From the NCBI RefSeq assembly GCF_001307805.1, contig NZ_CP013862.1, forward strand, positions 3,038,001-3,102,000: a stretch of 64,000 nt of DNA, in the 5' to 3' direction. Under the pieces are notes generated by a model. That model worked only from the letters and a program-made list of their open reading frames with translations. It was not told the origin of the DNA and made no database searches. This document shows, piece by piece, positions 34,811 through 43,136 of this stretch; positions within the stretch are counted from its first letter, which is position 1, and every line of letters begins with the position of its first letter. The DNA comes from Lentibacillus amyloliquefaciens. GTDB lineage: Bacteria > Bacillota > Bacilli > Bacillales > Amphibacillaceae. A program made the position numbers and the translations under genes.

Positions 34811-35179
34811 ATGAAGTTATTCCTGATTCTTGGAGCGATTAACGGATTCCTGGCAGTTGCACTCGGTGCGTTCGGTGCTCACGGTCTGGAAGCCAAACTG
34901 TCGGAAAAAGCTTTGGGCACATGGGAAAAAGCTGTCAACTATCAAATGTTCCACACAATGGCACTTCTGGTAACAGGCCTGCTAATGACAAAAATTCAAA
35001 GCGGCGGTATGATGTGGGCAGGCTGGATGTTCTTTATCGGAATTCTCCTGTTTTCCGGAAGCTTGTATATCTATTCAACGACCGGTATCAAAACGTTTGC
35101 CATGATCACACCCTTTGGCGGTGTTGCCTTTTTAATCGGCTGGGTGCTTTTGGGATACGCAGTCGTAAAGTATTTATAA
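34811..35179 (+). CDS. ywdK: DUF423 membrane protein YwdK
   Basis: 122 residues with four hydrophobic segments. GAINGFLAVALGAFGAHGLEAKL and NYQMFHTMALLVTGLL are the DUF423 hallmarks (first motif about residues 8-30). Function unknown despite wide conservation. AAAGGAAAG precedes the ATG. The stop codon overlaps the stop of the opposite-strand gene at 35174-35425 by a few bases. Confidence 0.9.
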   Translation: MKLFLILGAINGFLAVALGAFGAHGLEAKLSEKALGTWEKAVNYQMFHTMALLVTGLLMTKIQSGGMMWAGWMFFIGILLFSGSLYIYSTTGIKTFAMITPFGGVAFLIGWVLLGYAVVKYL

Positions 35180-35425
35180 AAAGAATAGCAGGATGGCAGC
35201 CAATAGCATCAACATTCCGGCTTTAAGAAACTGTTTGATGCCCTCGGCTGCCTTATTTGTATTAAATTGCAAAAGGCCATCAAAACATATGCTGATGGCG
35301 ACCAGCAGCACACATAATAACATCATGACGGCAGAACCCTGTACGATGGCTGTCAGGCCGACAATGACACCCAGTGCGAGCAGCAAAAGCTCCATGCGTA
35401 TGTATTTTTCATATTGATTTCGCAT
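35174..35425 (-). CDS. Small membrane protein, 83 residues
   Basis: Three hydrophobic segments (about residues 10-28, 31-48 and 64-82) with a short polar N-terminus MRNQYEKYIR. AAGGGG lies 9 bases before the ATG at 35425; an ATG two codons upstream is too close to the box. It converges on ywdK with overlapping stop codons. The family is not recognised. Confidence 0.7.
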   Translation of the reverse strand: MRNQYEKYIRMELLLLALGVIVGLTAIVQGSAVMMLLCVLLVAISICFDGLLQFNTNKAAEGIKQFLKAGMLMLLAAILLFFL

Positions 35426-35458
35426 AACCATTGCCCCTTTGCAGATGAAAAACAATGC

Positions 35459-35485
35459 AAGCGCTCGGGTAACACACGAGCGCTT
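35459..35485 (-). terminator. Hairpin, probable gerQ terminator
   Basis: AAGCGCTCG (35459-35467) and CGAGCGCTT (35477-35485) are perfect inverted repeats; on the - strand a TTTTT run follows after a few bases. It is 76 bases past the gerQ stop and also just upstream of the small membrane gene. Confidence 0.5.
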
Positions 35486-35561
35486 CATTCAAAAGATGCG
35501 GATCCGGCAATAGGTTCTGCCTGGCCCTTAAAAGCCCCCGGCAGCTTGACAGGTACCTTTC

Positions 35562-36023
35562 TTATCGCGGTGAGTATTGAGACATTTGCCCGCCGGAATT
35601 ATACGGGTATTCATAATTCAATTCTTCGTCAAATGTGACATAATCGAGATAGATCATTAGGAGCAGGTATCTTCTGCCTGTTCGCGGATCACGCAGAATG
35701 ATGTGATCTCTACCGGCTGCTTCAACAATACCCCGGAAAATTTGTGCATTCCATTCCTCATTATTTTCAAATGTCATGTAAACAGTTGCTTCCTTGCCTT
35801 CATTTAACCGCAAAATGTTTTCAATATACGATTGTTCCATTGGCAGCATACCCTGGTTTATCGGTGTCTGTTGCTGTTGCGTTTGCGGAGTTTGTTGCTG
35901 CTGATTTTGCGGCATTTGTCTCGGGTCGTAAACGGGATAATAGGCTGGGGAAGACTGCGGGTAATAATAGTAGGGATTCGCCTGATAAGGGTTGTTGTAG
36001 TTTGCATTATTTTCTTCACTCAT
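35562..36023 (-). CDS. gerQ: Spore coat protein GerQ
   Basis: 153 residues from the ATG at 36023, which has AGGAGG 7 bases upstream. The N-terminal half is a Pro/Tyr/Gln/Asn-rich low-complexity region (YQANPYYYYPQSS and two QQQQTP runs). The C-terminal half is the conserved GerQ domain (MEQSYIENILRLNEGKEATV, then GRDHIILRDPRTGRRYLLLM). GerQ is an inner coat protein, made by the mother cell, cross-linked by transglutaminase, and needed to localise the cortex hydrolase CwlJ. Its normal operon partner cwlJ lies just upstream but is a pseudogene. Confidence 0.95.
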   Translation of the reverse strand: MSEENNANYNNPYQANPYYYYPQSSPAYYPVYDPRQMPQNQQQQTPQTQQQQTPINQGMLPMEQSYIENILRLNEGKEATVYMTFENNEEWNAQIFRGIVEAAGRDHIILRDPRTGRRYLLLMIYLDYVTFDEELNYEYPYNSGGQMSQYSPR

Positions 36024-36045
36024 AAAAGAAACCTCCTGTAATGAA

Positions 36046-36453
36046 TTAATATACTCTTGGACACTCAGAAGAAGTAGGCGCAAAATAGCTATGGGCTTTA
36101 AAGTTGATGGTGTTTCACTGGCCGAACCATTGCGCCGGACGCAAAAATCATAAAGAATTCGTCTTAGTGTGATAGCGCTTGTCATTAATCACTTGCCGCG
36201 CAAGCCCCATATCTTGTTGTCTTGCTCGCTGGTAAAAATAGCCTTTCTGTGTTGCTTCGAATCTCCGGGGCTTTGAAACACTATTCTTCTGAGTGAGTTG
36301 ATATCCGTGGAATCCAAGCAATCGGCTCTGACCCGGTTAACGCCGGTGTTGCCGACCATCAGCATGCCCAGTTTCCCATCGCATTTTAGCTTCTGCACGC
36401 ATCAATCGGGCCAGTAATTTAACGCCTTCTTCGGCATATTAGATTACTGCCAT
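36046..36453 (-). pseudogene. cwlJ: Cell-wall hydrolase CwlJ, inactivated
   Basis: Reading the - strand from ATG 36453 gives a recognisable CwlJ/SleB-family protein: MAVI, stop, AEEGVKLLARLMRAEAK (with the conserved Glu), then in another frame CDGKLGMLMVGNTGVNRVRA, then back in frame FEATQKGYFYQRARQQ and a C-terminus ending YFAPTSSECPRVY. Lesions: TAA at 36439-36441, a +1 change in the A run at 36384-36387, a -1 change near 36262-36266, and TGA at 36148-36150 and 36115-36117, plus an apparent loss of a few residues before QWFG. CwlJ degrades spore cortex in germination. The stop is 22 bases from gerQ, the usual cwlJ-gerQ operon layout. Confidence 0.9.
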
Positions 36454-36646
36454 AACATAAGGCTATCCGTTTGCTCTTCATGTTTTGGCCTCCTAAATAT
36501 ATGTATGACTGAAGGGTTAAATTGATGACAGTTGCGGAGAAAAAATTTTTGCGGGGGATTATCAGTTTTTATTGAATAGTATTGCGTTCTTTCTTGTTCA
36601 AACGGGCAAGGTTGTGGAGAATTATAGATTGGGGAGATGAAATAAT

Positions 36647-36802
36647 TTGGAAATACTTATTTGGATGATAGCAGTTGTGGTATTAGTCAGCTTAATTATG
36701 GGTATCTATTCCACCAACAAATATTTTAAAGTAAAAGAGCAAGAGATGAAATTGGAACAAGAAAGATTAGAGTTGGAAAGAAAAAGATTAGAGAAAAATT
36801 GA
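36647..36802 (+). CDS. Small membrane-anchored coiled-coil protein, 51 residues
   Basis: TTG start with GGGGAG 10 bases upstream. One N-terminal membrane helix (LIWMIAVVVLVSLIMGIY) is followed by a purely charged helix rich in Glu, Lys and Arg (KLEQERLELERKRLEKN). This single-pass, cytoplasmic-coil layout is common in small Firmicute proteins of unknown function. It ends 26 bases before the next start, so the two may be co-transcribed. Confidence 0.6.
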   Translation: MEILIWMIAVVVLVSLIMGIYSTNKYFKVKEQEMKLEQERLELERKRLEKN

Positions 36803-36828
36803 TTTCGTTCAACAAAGGGGTGCGCATC

Positions 36829-37377
36829 GTGTCAAATGCACTACACAAACAAGTGGGTGATCATATGAATCTCGGGAATGAGTATTTGAAAGTTGTTCAG
36901 GAAAGATTTAAAAGTGTCAAAGACCTGGGGGATAAGACAATAAATCAATTGTCAGAAGACGACATTCACTGGCATTTAAATGGGGCATCAAATAGTGTTG
37001 CTGTTATAGCCAAACATTTAAGTGGGAATATGGTGTCTAGGTGGTCTAACTTTTTAAACTCGGACGGGGAAAAATCTTATAGGAATCGTGACCAAGAATT
37101 TGAGAATGATATACCGTCAAAACAGGAATTGATAGCAGTATGGGAAAAGGGTTGGAACACTCTCTTTGAAACATTAAATGGATTAGAGGATCAGGATATG
37201 ATAAAAACAGTATATATCCGTGGGGAAGGTCATACGGTACTGGAAGCAATCGAAAGGCAAATGGCTCACTATGCCTATCATGTAGGGCAAATAGTTTATA
37301 TTGGTAAACAAATAAAAGATGAGAATTGGGAAACTCTCAGTATCCCTAAAGGTAAATCAGAAGAATATTTACAATAA
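36829..37377 (+). CDS. DinB-superfamily protein (DUF1572)
   Basis: 182 residues from GTG 36829, which has AAGGGG 8 bases upstream; an earlier in-frame TTG at 36799 lacks a box. It is a four-helix DinB-like fold with the three metal-ligand His positions visible: VIAKHLSGNMVSRW, and the pair in MAHYAYHVGQIVYIGK. Members are metal-dependent, many act as thiol (bacillithiol) transferases, but this subfamily's activity is unknown. It follows a small membrane protein gene and is closed by a terminator. Confidence 0.85.
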   Translation: MSNALHKQVGDHMNLGNEYLKVVQERFKSVKDLGDKTINQLSEDDIHWHLNGASNSVAVIAKHLSGNMVSRWSNFLNSDGEKSYRNRDQEFENDIPSKQELIAVWEKGWNTLFETLNGLEDQDMIKTVYIRGEGHTVLEAIERQMAHYAYHVGQIVYIGKQIKDENWETLSIPKGKSEEYLQ

Positions 37378-37471
37378 ATCGTGAAAAGACATCAGTCCTA
37401 AAACTGGTTAAACCCTACCAAGAACTCACCAAACGATTGCCGAAAACAGACGCTATTGTAGAACAAGATAA

Positions 37472-37504
37472 AAAAACGCTCAGAACTATTCTGAGCGTTT
37501 TTGT
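37472..37504. terminator. Bidirectional terminator
   Basis: AAACGCTCAGAA and TTCTGAGCGTTT form a 12-bp or longer stem with a 3-base loop (about 37473-37501), with A and T runs outside. Confidence 0.85.
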
Positions 37505-37599
37505 TTGCTATTAATTGATGCTTTTAACATGGATATTAGCATTTTCTCTCCCGGAACTGAACCTGTTAGTTTTTTGCCGATTCTTCATTGGGATTTTAG

Positions 37600-38340
37600 T
37601 TAAACGTGTAAATAAGTATCTATTTTCTCTTTGGGCAAATGATTGCCGACGAAAAACTCGCCAAATTCGCCGTAAAGCGCACTTACTTCATCAAAGCGCA
37701 TTTCATAAACGATTTTTTTCAACTGGAGAACGTCGTGGGCAAACAGCGTGACGCCCCATTCCCAGTCATCGAAGCCGAACGATCCGGTAATAATTTGTTT
37801 CACTTCGCCGGCGTATTGGCGTCCGGTTTTCGAATGTTCATAGAGCAGCCGTGCCCGCTCTTTGAAATTAAGTGAATACCAGTTCTCGTCACCTTCACGG
37901 CGCTTGTCCATCGGGTAGAATGAGACGTGTTCCCATTTCGGCAGGATTGGATAGAGCCGCTCCCGTGTTTTTGGATCATCTGCGGAACTGTTGCCGCTGT
38001 ATTGGGAAAGTTCCACAACAGAGACGTATGAATGGGCAGGAATCAAAAACTCGGCAAATTTTGATTTATTGAATTCGGTTTCGATATCAGACAGCTCATC
38101 CATGGTCGGACGCAAAAACATAAACATCACATCTGCTTTCTGACCGACAATTTTGTAGAGAGCGTGACTGCCATTTTCAGCCTCTTCAACGGCTTCCCAT
38201 TTAGTCAGCAGCTCTTTAAGTCCATCGATTGCCTCGATACGTTCCTCATTTGAAATTTTTTTCCAGGAAGTCCAATCGATCGTGCGCATGTCATGCAAGC
38301 AATACCAGCCATCCAGTGTTTTAACTGCTTCAGCTGCCAT
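37600..38340 (-). CDS. hemQ: Coproheme decarboxylase HemQ
   Basis: 246 residues of the chlorite-dismutase-like family. The conserved [10 protein letters not shown] has the catalytic Tyr (residue 142), and [14 protein letters not shown] carries the axial heme His (residue 169). HemQ makes the last step of the coproporphyrin-dependent heme pathway of Gram-positives, oxidative decarboxylation of coproheme to heme b with peroxide. It is divergent from pta, exactly as ywfI-pta in B. subtilis. GGAGAG lies upstream of the ATG. Confidence 0.95.
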   Translation of the reverse strand: MAAEAVKTLDGWYCLHDMRTIDWTSWKKISNEERIEAIDGLKELLTKWEAVEEAENGSHALYKIVGQKADVMFMFLRPTMDELSDIETEFNKSKFAEFLIPAHSYVSVVELSQYSGNSSADDPKTRERLYPILPKWEHVSFYPMDKRREGDENWYSLNFKERARLLYEHSKTGRQYAGEVKQIITGSFGFDDWEWGVTLFAHDVLQLKKIVYEMRFDEVSALYGEFGEFFVGNHLPKEKIDTYLHV

Positions 38341-38583
38341 AAAACATCTCTCCTTTATTGACTGTTAATATTATAATGCTGATTCAGGCTGGTTTTGGTC
38401 CAGCACTGTCTTGTGCAGCATCGGTTCATCAGTTTAGTTTCACCACTTATTTTAACTATATCATATTCAGGGCAGGATAAGCATGAAATAGACGGCATGT
38501 CATGTTTCTGTCAAAAATGAGGCATGACAATTGTTTTCAAGACGAAAAGATTCGTTTAAGATAGATTATAGGAGGTGGTCAAT

Positions 38584-39552
38584 ATGAGTCATCTGTTTGA
38601 CCAGATAAATGATCAATTAAAAAATGAGAATAAAAAAATCGTGTTTCCTGAAGGCCGGGATGAGCGGATTTTAACAGCCGCCAGTCAGCTGGGGGCCATT
38701 GGAATTGTAAAACCGATTCTGCTTGGAGATGAAGAAGAGATAAAACAGCAGGCGGACGCAATTGATGTCGACATCTCTGCGTGCGAGCTGATGGACCCCC
38801 ATCAATTCCCGGAATTTGACAAAATGGTTGAAGCCTTTGTTGAACGCAGGAAGGGAAAGGTGACGACAGATCAGGCGCAGCAGGCTTTGCTTGACGGGAA
38901 TTATTTTGGGACGATGCTTGTCTACATGGATTATGCGGATGGTCTTGTGAGTGGTGCAACACATTCGACAGCCGATACGGTGCGCCCCGCTCTGCAGATT
39001 ATCAAAACGAAAGAGGGCATCAAGAAAACCTCAGGCGTCTTTATCATGGTCCGCAACGATGAAAAGTATGTGTTTGCCGATTGTGCAATCAACATGAATC
39101 CGGACAGTCAAGACTTGGCCGAAATTGCGATGGAAAGCGCCAGTACAGCGAAATTGTTCGATGTCGATCCGCGAATTGCCATGCTTAGCTTTTCCACAAA
39201 AGGTTCAGCCGAGTCGGAGGAAACTGAAAAAGTTGTTGACGCATTGGAGTTGGCGAAGGAAAAGAACCCGTCACTAGTCATCGACGGCGAATTTCAGTTT
39301 GATGCGGCGTTCGTTCCAAGTGTTGCTGCCAAGAAAGCACCGGATTCCGTCATTAAGGGTGATGCGAACGTCTTTATTTTTCCTAGTCTTGAAGCAGGAA
39401 ACATTGGCTATAAAATCGCTCAGCGTCTGGGTGAGTTTGAAGCGGTCGGACCGATTTTGCAAGGGCTGAACAAACCGGTTAATGATTTGTCGCGCGGGTG
39501 CAGTGCTGAGGATGTTTACAACCTCGCACTAATTACAGCGAGACAGGCGTAA
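38584..39552 (+). CDS. pta: Phosphate acetyltransferase
   Basis: 322 residues, the short Pta type. KKIVFPEGRDERILTAAS starts the fold; MDYADGLVSGATHSTADTVRPALQ and SFSTKGSAESEETEKVVDA are the conserved active-site segments (each quoted in part), and ending NDLSRGCSAEDVYNLALITA is the family signature. It interconverts acetyl-CoA and acetyl phosphate for overflow metabolism and acetate use. The ATG at 38584 has GGAGG 8 bases upstream; a GTG three codons earlier overlaps the box. I found no good catabolite-response element upstream. Confidence 0.96.
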   Translation: MSHLFDQINDQLKNENKKIVFPEGRDERILTAASQLGAIGIVKPILLGDEEEIKQQADAIDVDISACELMDPHQFPEFDKMVEAFVERRKGKVTTDQAQQALLDGNYFGTMLVYMDYADGLVSGATHSTADTVRPALQIIKTKEGIKKTSGVFIMVRNDEKYVFADCAINMNPDSQDLAEIAMESASTAKLFDVDPRIAMLSFSTKGSAESEETEKVVDALELAKEKNPSLVIDGEFQFDAAFVPSVAAKKAPDSVIKGDANVFIFPSLEAGNIGYKIAQRLGEFEAVGPILQGLNKPVNDLSRGCSAEDVYNLALITARQA

Positions 39553-39566
39553 TATTTTAGGTGAGG

Positions 39567-39595
39567 GCGTACAGCAACGGGCTGTGCGCTTTTTT
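39567..39595 (+). terminator. Terminator after pta
   Basis: GCGTACAGC (39567-39575) pairs with GCTGTGCGC (39581-39589) followed by six T's. Confidence 0.85.
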
Positions 39596-39738
39596 ACTGG
39601 GAATTGATAGAAACGCTGATAGACTGGGATATTAATTTTGTAAATGATGGATGAGCGGTTTTCTTACCAGGGAATTAACATTAAGCGCGGGATATAAAAG
39701 CCTTTTAAGTCATTGTGGAAATTAAGTGAATTTCTGAA

Positions 39739-39767
39739 TTGTTCAAGTAGCGGTAATCATGTAAAAT
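39739..39767 (+). promoter_or_regulatory. Promoter of the Nramp-like gene
   Basis: TTGTTC (39739-39744), 17-base spacer, TAAAAT (39762-39767), 43 bases before the start codon. Confidence 0.5.
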
Positions 39768-39810
39768 AAAGCCATTATACATTTTTACGCCACTTGAAAG
39801 GGGTGCCGCA

Positions 39811-41073
39811 ATGGAACCAAGTCAGTCAGTTAACACTCAAGTAGAAAAGCCAAAAAGATGGAAGATATCATATGTCGGTCCCGGTCTTGTTGTAGCAGTG
39901 GCCGGTGTCGGTGCAGGGGATTTGGTGGCTGCCCTTGTGGCCGGGGCTGACTTTGGTCTGATGTTAATTTGGGCCGTTATTTTAGGTGCATTTATCAAAT
40001 ACATCTTAACTGAAGGCGTCGGGCGCTGGTATTTGGCAACCGGGCAAACAATCTTGCAAGGGTGGCGGTCCCTGGGAAGCTGGGTTTCAGGCTATTATGT
40101 GATTTATGTTGTCTTATTTGGACTTATATATGGTGCGGCAGTGACAGCTGCTTGTGCGCTGTTTATATCCACGCTTTTCCCGGTGCTGCCCGTATGGGGG
40201 TGGGCCATCATCCATGCGTTGATTGGACTTGCTGTTGGGTGGTTTGGTGGCTATCAAAAGTTCGAGCGTATTATGCAGTTTTTTGTTATCGTCATGTTCA
40301 TTACTGTAGTGGGATCAGCGTTATTTGTTCTTCCCAGTATTGGCGAATTAGCGAACGGGATGGTTCCGCGGATGCCGGATGGATCATTTTTACAAACCCT
40401 GGGATTGATCAGTGGCGTCGGTGGTGCTGCATCCATTCCTTATTACGGTTATTGGATACGCGAGAAAAATTGGCAGGGTGGTTCCTGGATGTCAGTGATG
40501 CGACTTGATTCTGCCGTTGCTTATATTATTACCGGTATTTTCTGCTTTGCGCTTATGATTGTGGCTTATCAGTTTTTATATGGAGCAGGTATATCGATTT
40601 CGGGGAATGAAGGTCTTGTCACAATGGCTGAAATTTATGGTGAAAGGTTCGGATCTGTCGCTACCTGGCTGCTCTTGATCGGTTTTTGGGCAGCAGCCTT
40701 CACATCATTACTATCGGCCTGGAACGGACTTCCATATATATTTACGGATTTTGTTCAACTGTTAAAGAACAAAGGTAAACAATCAAATCGTGATATTTCT
40801 GAAAAGGATCCTGCTTATCGCGCATATTTGCTTTGGTTAACATTCCCATCCATGCTGTTTTTGTTTATCGATGATCCGGTGTTGCTTGTGTTAATCGGAT
40901 TGGCATTCAGTGCAACCATACTTCCTTTTCTAGCCATTACCTTAATGCTGTTATTAAACTCAAGAAATGTGGAAAGACAATACCGGAATGGTGTGGTTAA
41001 TAATCTGATTTTAGGCACCATTGTTGTTATTTTTGTGGTACTGGCAGCTATCGAGTTATACAATTCTTTCTAA
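39811..41073 (+). CDS. Nramp-like divalent cation transporter, atypical motifs
   Basis: 420 residues, eleven or so membrane segments. YVGPGLVVAVAGVGAGDLVA starts the first helix in the Nramp manner, but the metal-binding DPGN motif of canonical Nramp proteins reads GAGD here. In helix 6 the usual MPHN-like motif is replaced by GGAASIPYYGYW. So the fold is Nramp/MntH-like but the metal site is altered; related branches carry Mg2+ or other substrates. AAAGGGG lies before the ATG. A single-gene unit; an SDR gene begins 39 bases later. Confidence 0.8.
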   Translation: MEPSQSVNTQVEKPKRWKISYVGPGLVVAVAGVGAGDLVAALVAGADFGLMLIWAVILGAFIKYILTEGVGRWYLATGQTILQGWRSLGSWVSGYYVIYVVLFGLIYGAAVTAACALFISTLFPVLPVWGWAIIHALIGLAVGWFGGYQKFERIMQFFVIVMFITVVGSALFVLPSIGELANGMVPRMPDGSFLQTLGLISGVGGAASIPYYGYWIREKNWQGGSWMSVMRLDSAVAYIITGIFCFALMIVAYQFLYGAGISISGNEGLVTMAEIYGERFGSVATWLLLIGFWAAAFTSLLSAWNGLPYIFTDFVQLLKNKGKQSNRDISEKDPAYRAYLLWLTFPSMLFLFIDDPVLLVLIGLAFSATILPFLAITLMLLLNSRNVERQYRNGVVNNLILGTIVVIFVVLAAIELYNSF

Positions 41074-41112
41074 GTGTTAATGAAACTATCATTGGTTAGG
41101 AGTTGAGTTGAA

Positions 41113-41904
41113 TTGAGTATATTTGCGACGGATGCGTTAAAGGAAGAGCATGCCCTGATCACTGGGGCAACTGGCGGTATAGGATCTGAAACAACAAAGG
41201 TGCTTGCTGAAATGGGGGCTGCGGTTACGCTGACAGGCAGACGGAAAAACAAGCTGGAAGAACTCGCTGAAGAAATCCGCAAGGCCACACCAGGTGCACA
41301 AGTTTACACGCACTCTGCCGATCTTGTAAGTGAAGATGAGCGCGGGCAGTTGGTTGAAAGTGCGGCAAATGCATATGGACCGATTTCACTGCTCGTCAAT
41401 AATGCCGGAGTCTCCGGCGGCGGACCTGTTGATCAGCTCGATCAGAAAGACATGGAGCGGGTGATGAATGTGAATTACACATTGACCGTTTTATTAACGC
41501 AATTAGTTTATGAATCCATGAAAAAGCAAAAGAAAGGCGCGATAGTTAACGTCACATCATTGTCCGGATTGCGCGGCACCTATGGTGAAACGGCTTACGC
41601 GGGGTCAAAATTCGCAATGACTGCTTTCACCCATTCGTTTGCTTTAGAAGCGATTGAACATGGCGTGCGGGTGAACGCCGTCAGCCCCGGATTTGTCGAT
41701 ACAGAAATGGGAAGAAGTTCTGCCCAGAAAAAAGCTGACCGAAAAGGCCGCTCGCTCGAGGAAGTGATCAAGGATTCCATTCCATCCGGGCGCATGACCA
41801 GCCCAAGAGAAGTTGCTAATACGATTGCGTTTTTGCTGACAGATGCAGCGGAAAATATCGTAGGTGACTCTGTGAAAATATCGGGCGGCAGTGTCATGCG
41901 GTGA
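41113..41904 (+). CDS. Short-chain dehydrogenase/reductase
   Basis: 263 residues of the classical SDR family: TGATGGIG (cofactor-binding turn, about residues 17-24), NNAGVSGGG, the catalytic Ser in VNVTSLSGLRG, and YAGSK (YxxxK). The ending VGDSVKISGGSVM is typical. GRRKN after the second strand suggests NADPH preference. Substrate unknown; a 3-oxoacyl or sugar ketone reductase is typical of this branch. TTG start with AGGAG about 12 bases upstream. It may be co-transcribed with the transporter. Confidence 0.88.
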   Translation: MSIFATDALKEEHALITGATGGIGSETTKVLAEMGAAVTLTGRRKNKLEELAEEIRKATPGAQVYTHSADLVSEDERGQLVESAANAYGPISLLVNNAGVSGGGPVDQLDQKDMERVMNVNYTLTVLLTQLVYESMKKQKKGAIVNVTSLSGLRGTYGETAYAGSKFAMTAFTHSFALEAIEHGVRVNAVSPGFVDTEMGRSSAQKKADRKGRSLEEVIKDSIPSGRMTSPREVANTIAFLLTDAAENIVGDSVKISGGSVMR

Positions 41905-41977
41905 GACGAGAGAGGATTAATTTGTTATCCAGTACCTTGTCTGGAAAGCGAAAACCTGTGCCTGTATCTCAATTGAT

Positions 41978-42138
41978 GGGCGGGAAAACTAAAACATGGG
42001 CGTGTGCACCCAAACATGGGCTCGTTGAACGTCAACTTGGGCGCGAGAAGCTAAACATGGGCGGGAAAATGAAAACATGAGCGAGAGCACACGAACATGA
42101 GCCGGAAAACGGAAACATGGGCGGGAACAAGCAAACTT
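41978..42138. repeat. Degenerate minisatellite, 20-bp period, eight units
   Basis: Successive units share GGGC at the start and AAACAT or AACTT at the end, with a variable core (for example GGGCGGGAAAACTAAAACAT). Eight units fill the gap between the SDR gene and lipL. There is no start codon or ribosome binding site giving a repeat protein in any frame. Confidence 0.85.
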
Positions 42139-42196
42139 CATCCGGAGTGGCGAAATCACCACCCCGAAGCAGCTTGCTGGCATGAAGATGTGTGAA

Positions 42197-43048
42197 CTAC
42201 TGCATTCCGGCAATCTTCTCATTGCGCTTTATCATTTGCTCATAGCGCTTTTCAAACTTCACCAGTTCCTCATCAGAAAAATCATGTGTGACAATCCAAT
42301 CGCTCACATCCTGAAGAGCGCTTAGCACCCGTTCTTTCATGTCAGCAACCGTCAACTTCACGCCTAAGAGCTCCGACAATGAAGCCATCACATCAGGGTT
42401 AACATCCGGATAGGTGAATGGCGTTTCTTCACCTTTTTTAGCGGCATCATAAAAGTTCTGTACAAGCTTGGCTCGCTCCTGACCTTTTCCTTCCACATCC
42501 AGATAAATTTGAATAGCGGCTCCATTGCGGACACGCCGCTGTGAAATGCCGGCAAATTTGCGCCCGCCGATGCTTAAGTCATAGTCACCGGGGCAATACG
42601 ACCCGACAATTTCATATGCCTCAATGTCACGTGTCAGGTCACGCAGCATGAACCGGATAAAACTGACCATTGCTTCATAACAGTCATAGATGGAGACGTT
42701 TTTCATATCCGGTAAGACAAGTGATATATTCAAAACGCCCTCATCCAAAGCAACAGCAAGACCGCCGGAATTCCGAATCACCGCATAATAGCCGCTCTCT
42801 GCAAGCAACCTGATGCCTTCCTCCAGATAGGGCAGGCGTGAATCGGGGATGCCGAGCACAACGGTATCAGGGTGCACCCAAAGACGGAGTGCCGGCGTTG
42901 CCTCGCCGCTTCCGGGAAATAGTGACAGGGCGTCATCAACAGCGAATGACGTCAAAGCTGTATAAGGCTTTTCATGAAAATATTTTTTTTCTGAATGGTC
43001 AAGATAACGAAATTGCCTGTGTGCGACTATATCTTCCCAATTTTTCAT
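42197..43048 (-). CDS. lipL: Octanoyl-[GcvH]:protein N-octanoyltransferase LipL
   Basis: 283 residues, lipoate-protein ligase A fold. The catalytic Cys is visible in VGSYCPGDYDLSIGGRKFAG (Cys152, Lys164), matching LipL (YwfL) rather than LplJ. VIRNSGGLAVALDEGVLNIS is the conserved substrate-binding block. LipL moves octanoyl groups from GcvH to E2 subunits of 2-oxoacid dehydrogenases in lipoate assembly. In B. subtilis it lies near pta and ywfO, as here. It is divergent from ywfO. Confidence 0.93.
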   Translation of the reverse strand: MKNWEDIVAHRQFRYLDHSEKKYFHEKPYTALTSFAVDDALSLFPGSGEATPALRLWVHPDTVVLGIPDSRLPYLEEGIRLLAESGYYAVIRNSGGLAVALDEGVLNISLVLPDMKNVSIYDCYEAMVSFIRFMLRDLTRDIEAYEIVGSYCPGDYDLSIGGRKFAGISQRRVRNGAAIQIYLDVEGKGQERAKLVQNFYDAAKKGEETPFTYPDVNPDVMASLSELLGVKLTVADMKERVLSALQDVSDWIVTHDFSDEELVKFEKRYEQMIKRNEKIAGMQ

Positions 43049-43136
43049 ATGCTGCTCCTTCGATTACATCTTTTATCCTTAGGGTAACTATTATATAATA
43101 AATGATAACATTGTCGAAAGAAACGGATGGGACAAA

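Noticed and set aside
36189..36398. 69-codon gene on the - strand
   Set aside because: It is the middle, frame-shifted part of the cwlJ pseudogene.
38460..38580. Catabolite-response element upstream of pta
   Set aside because: Candidate stretches fit the TGWAANCGNTNWCA pattern too poorly.
41978..42138. Possible CRISPR array
   Set aside because: The units are contiguous and degenerate with 20-bp period; there are no constant repeats separated by unique spacers and no cas genes in the window.
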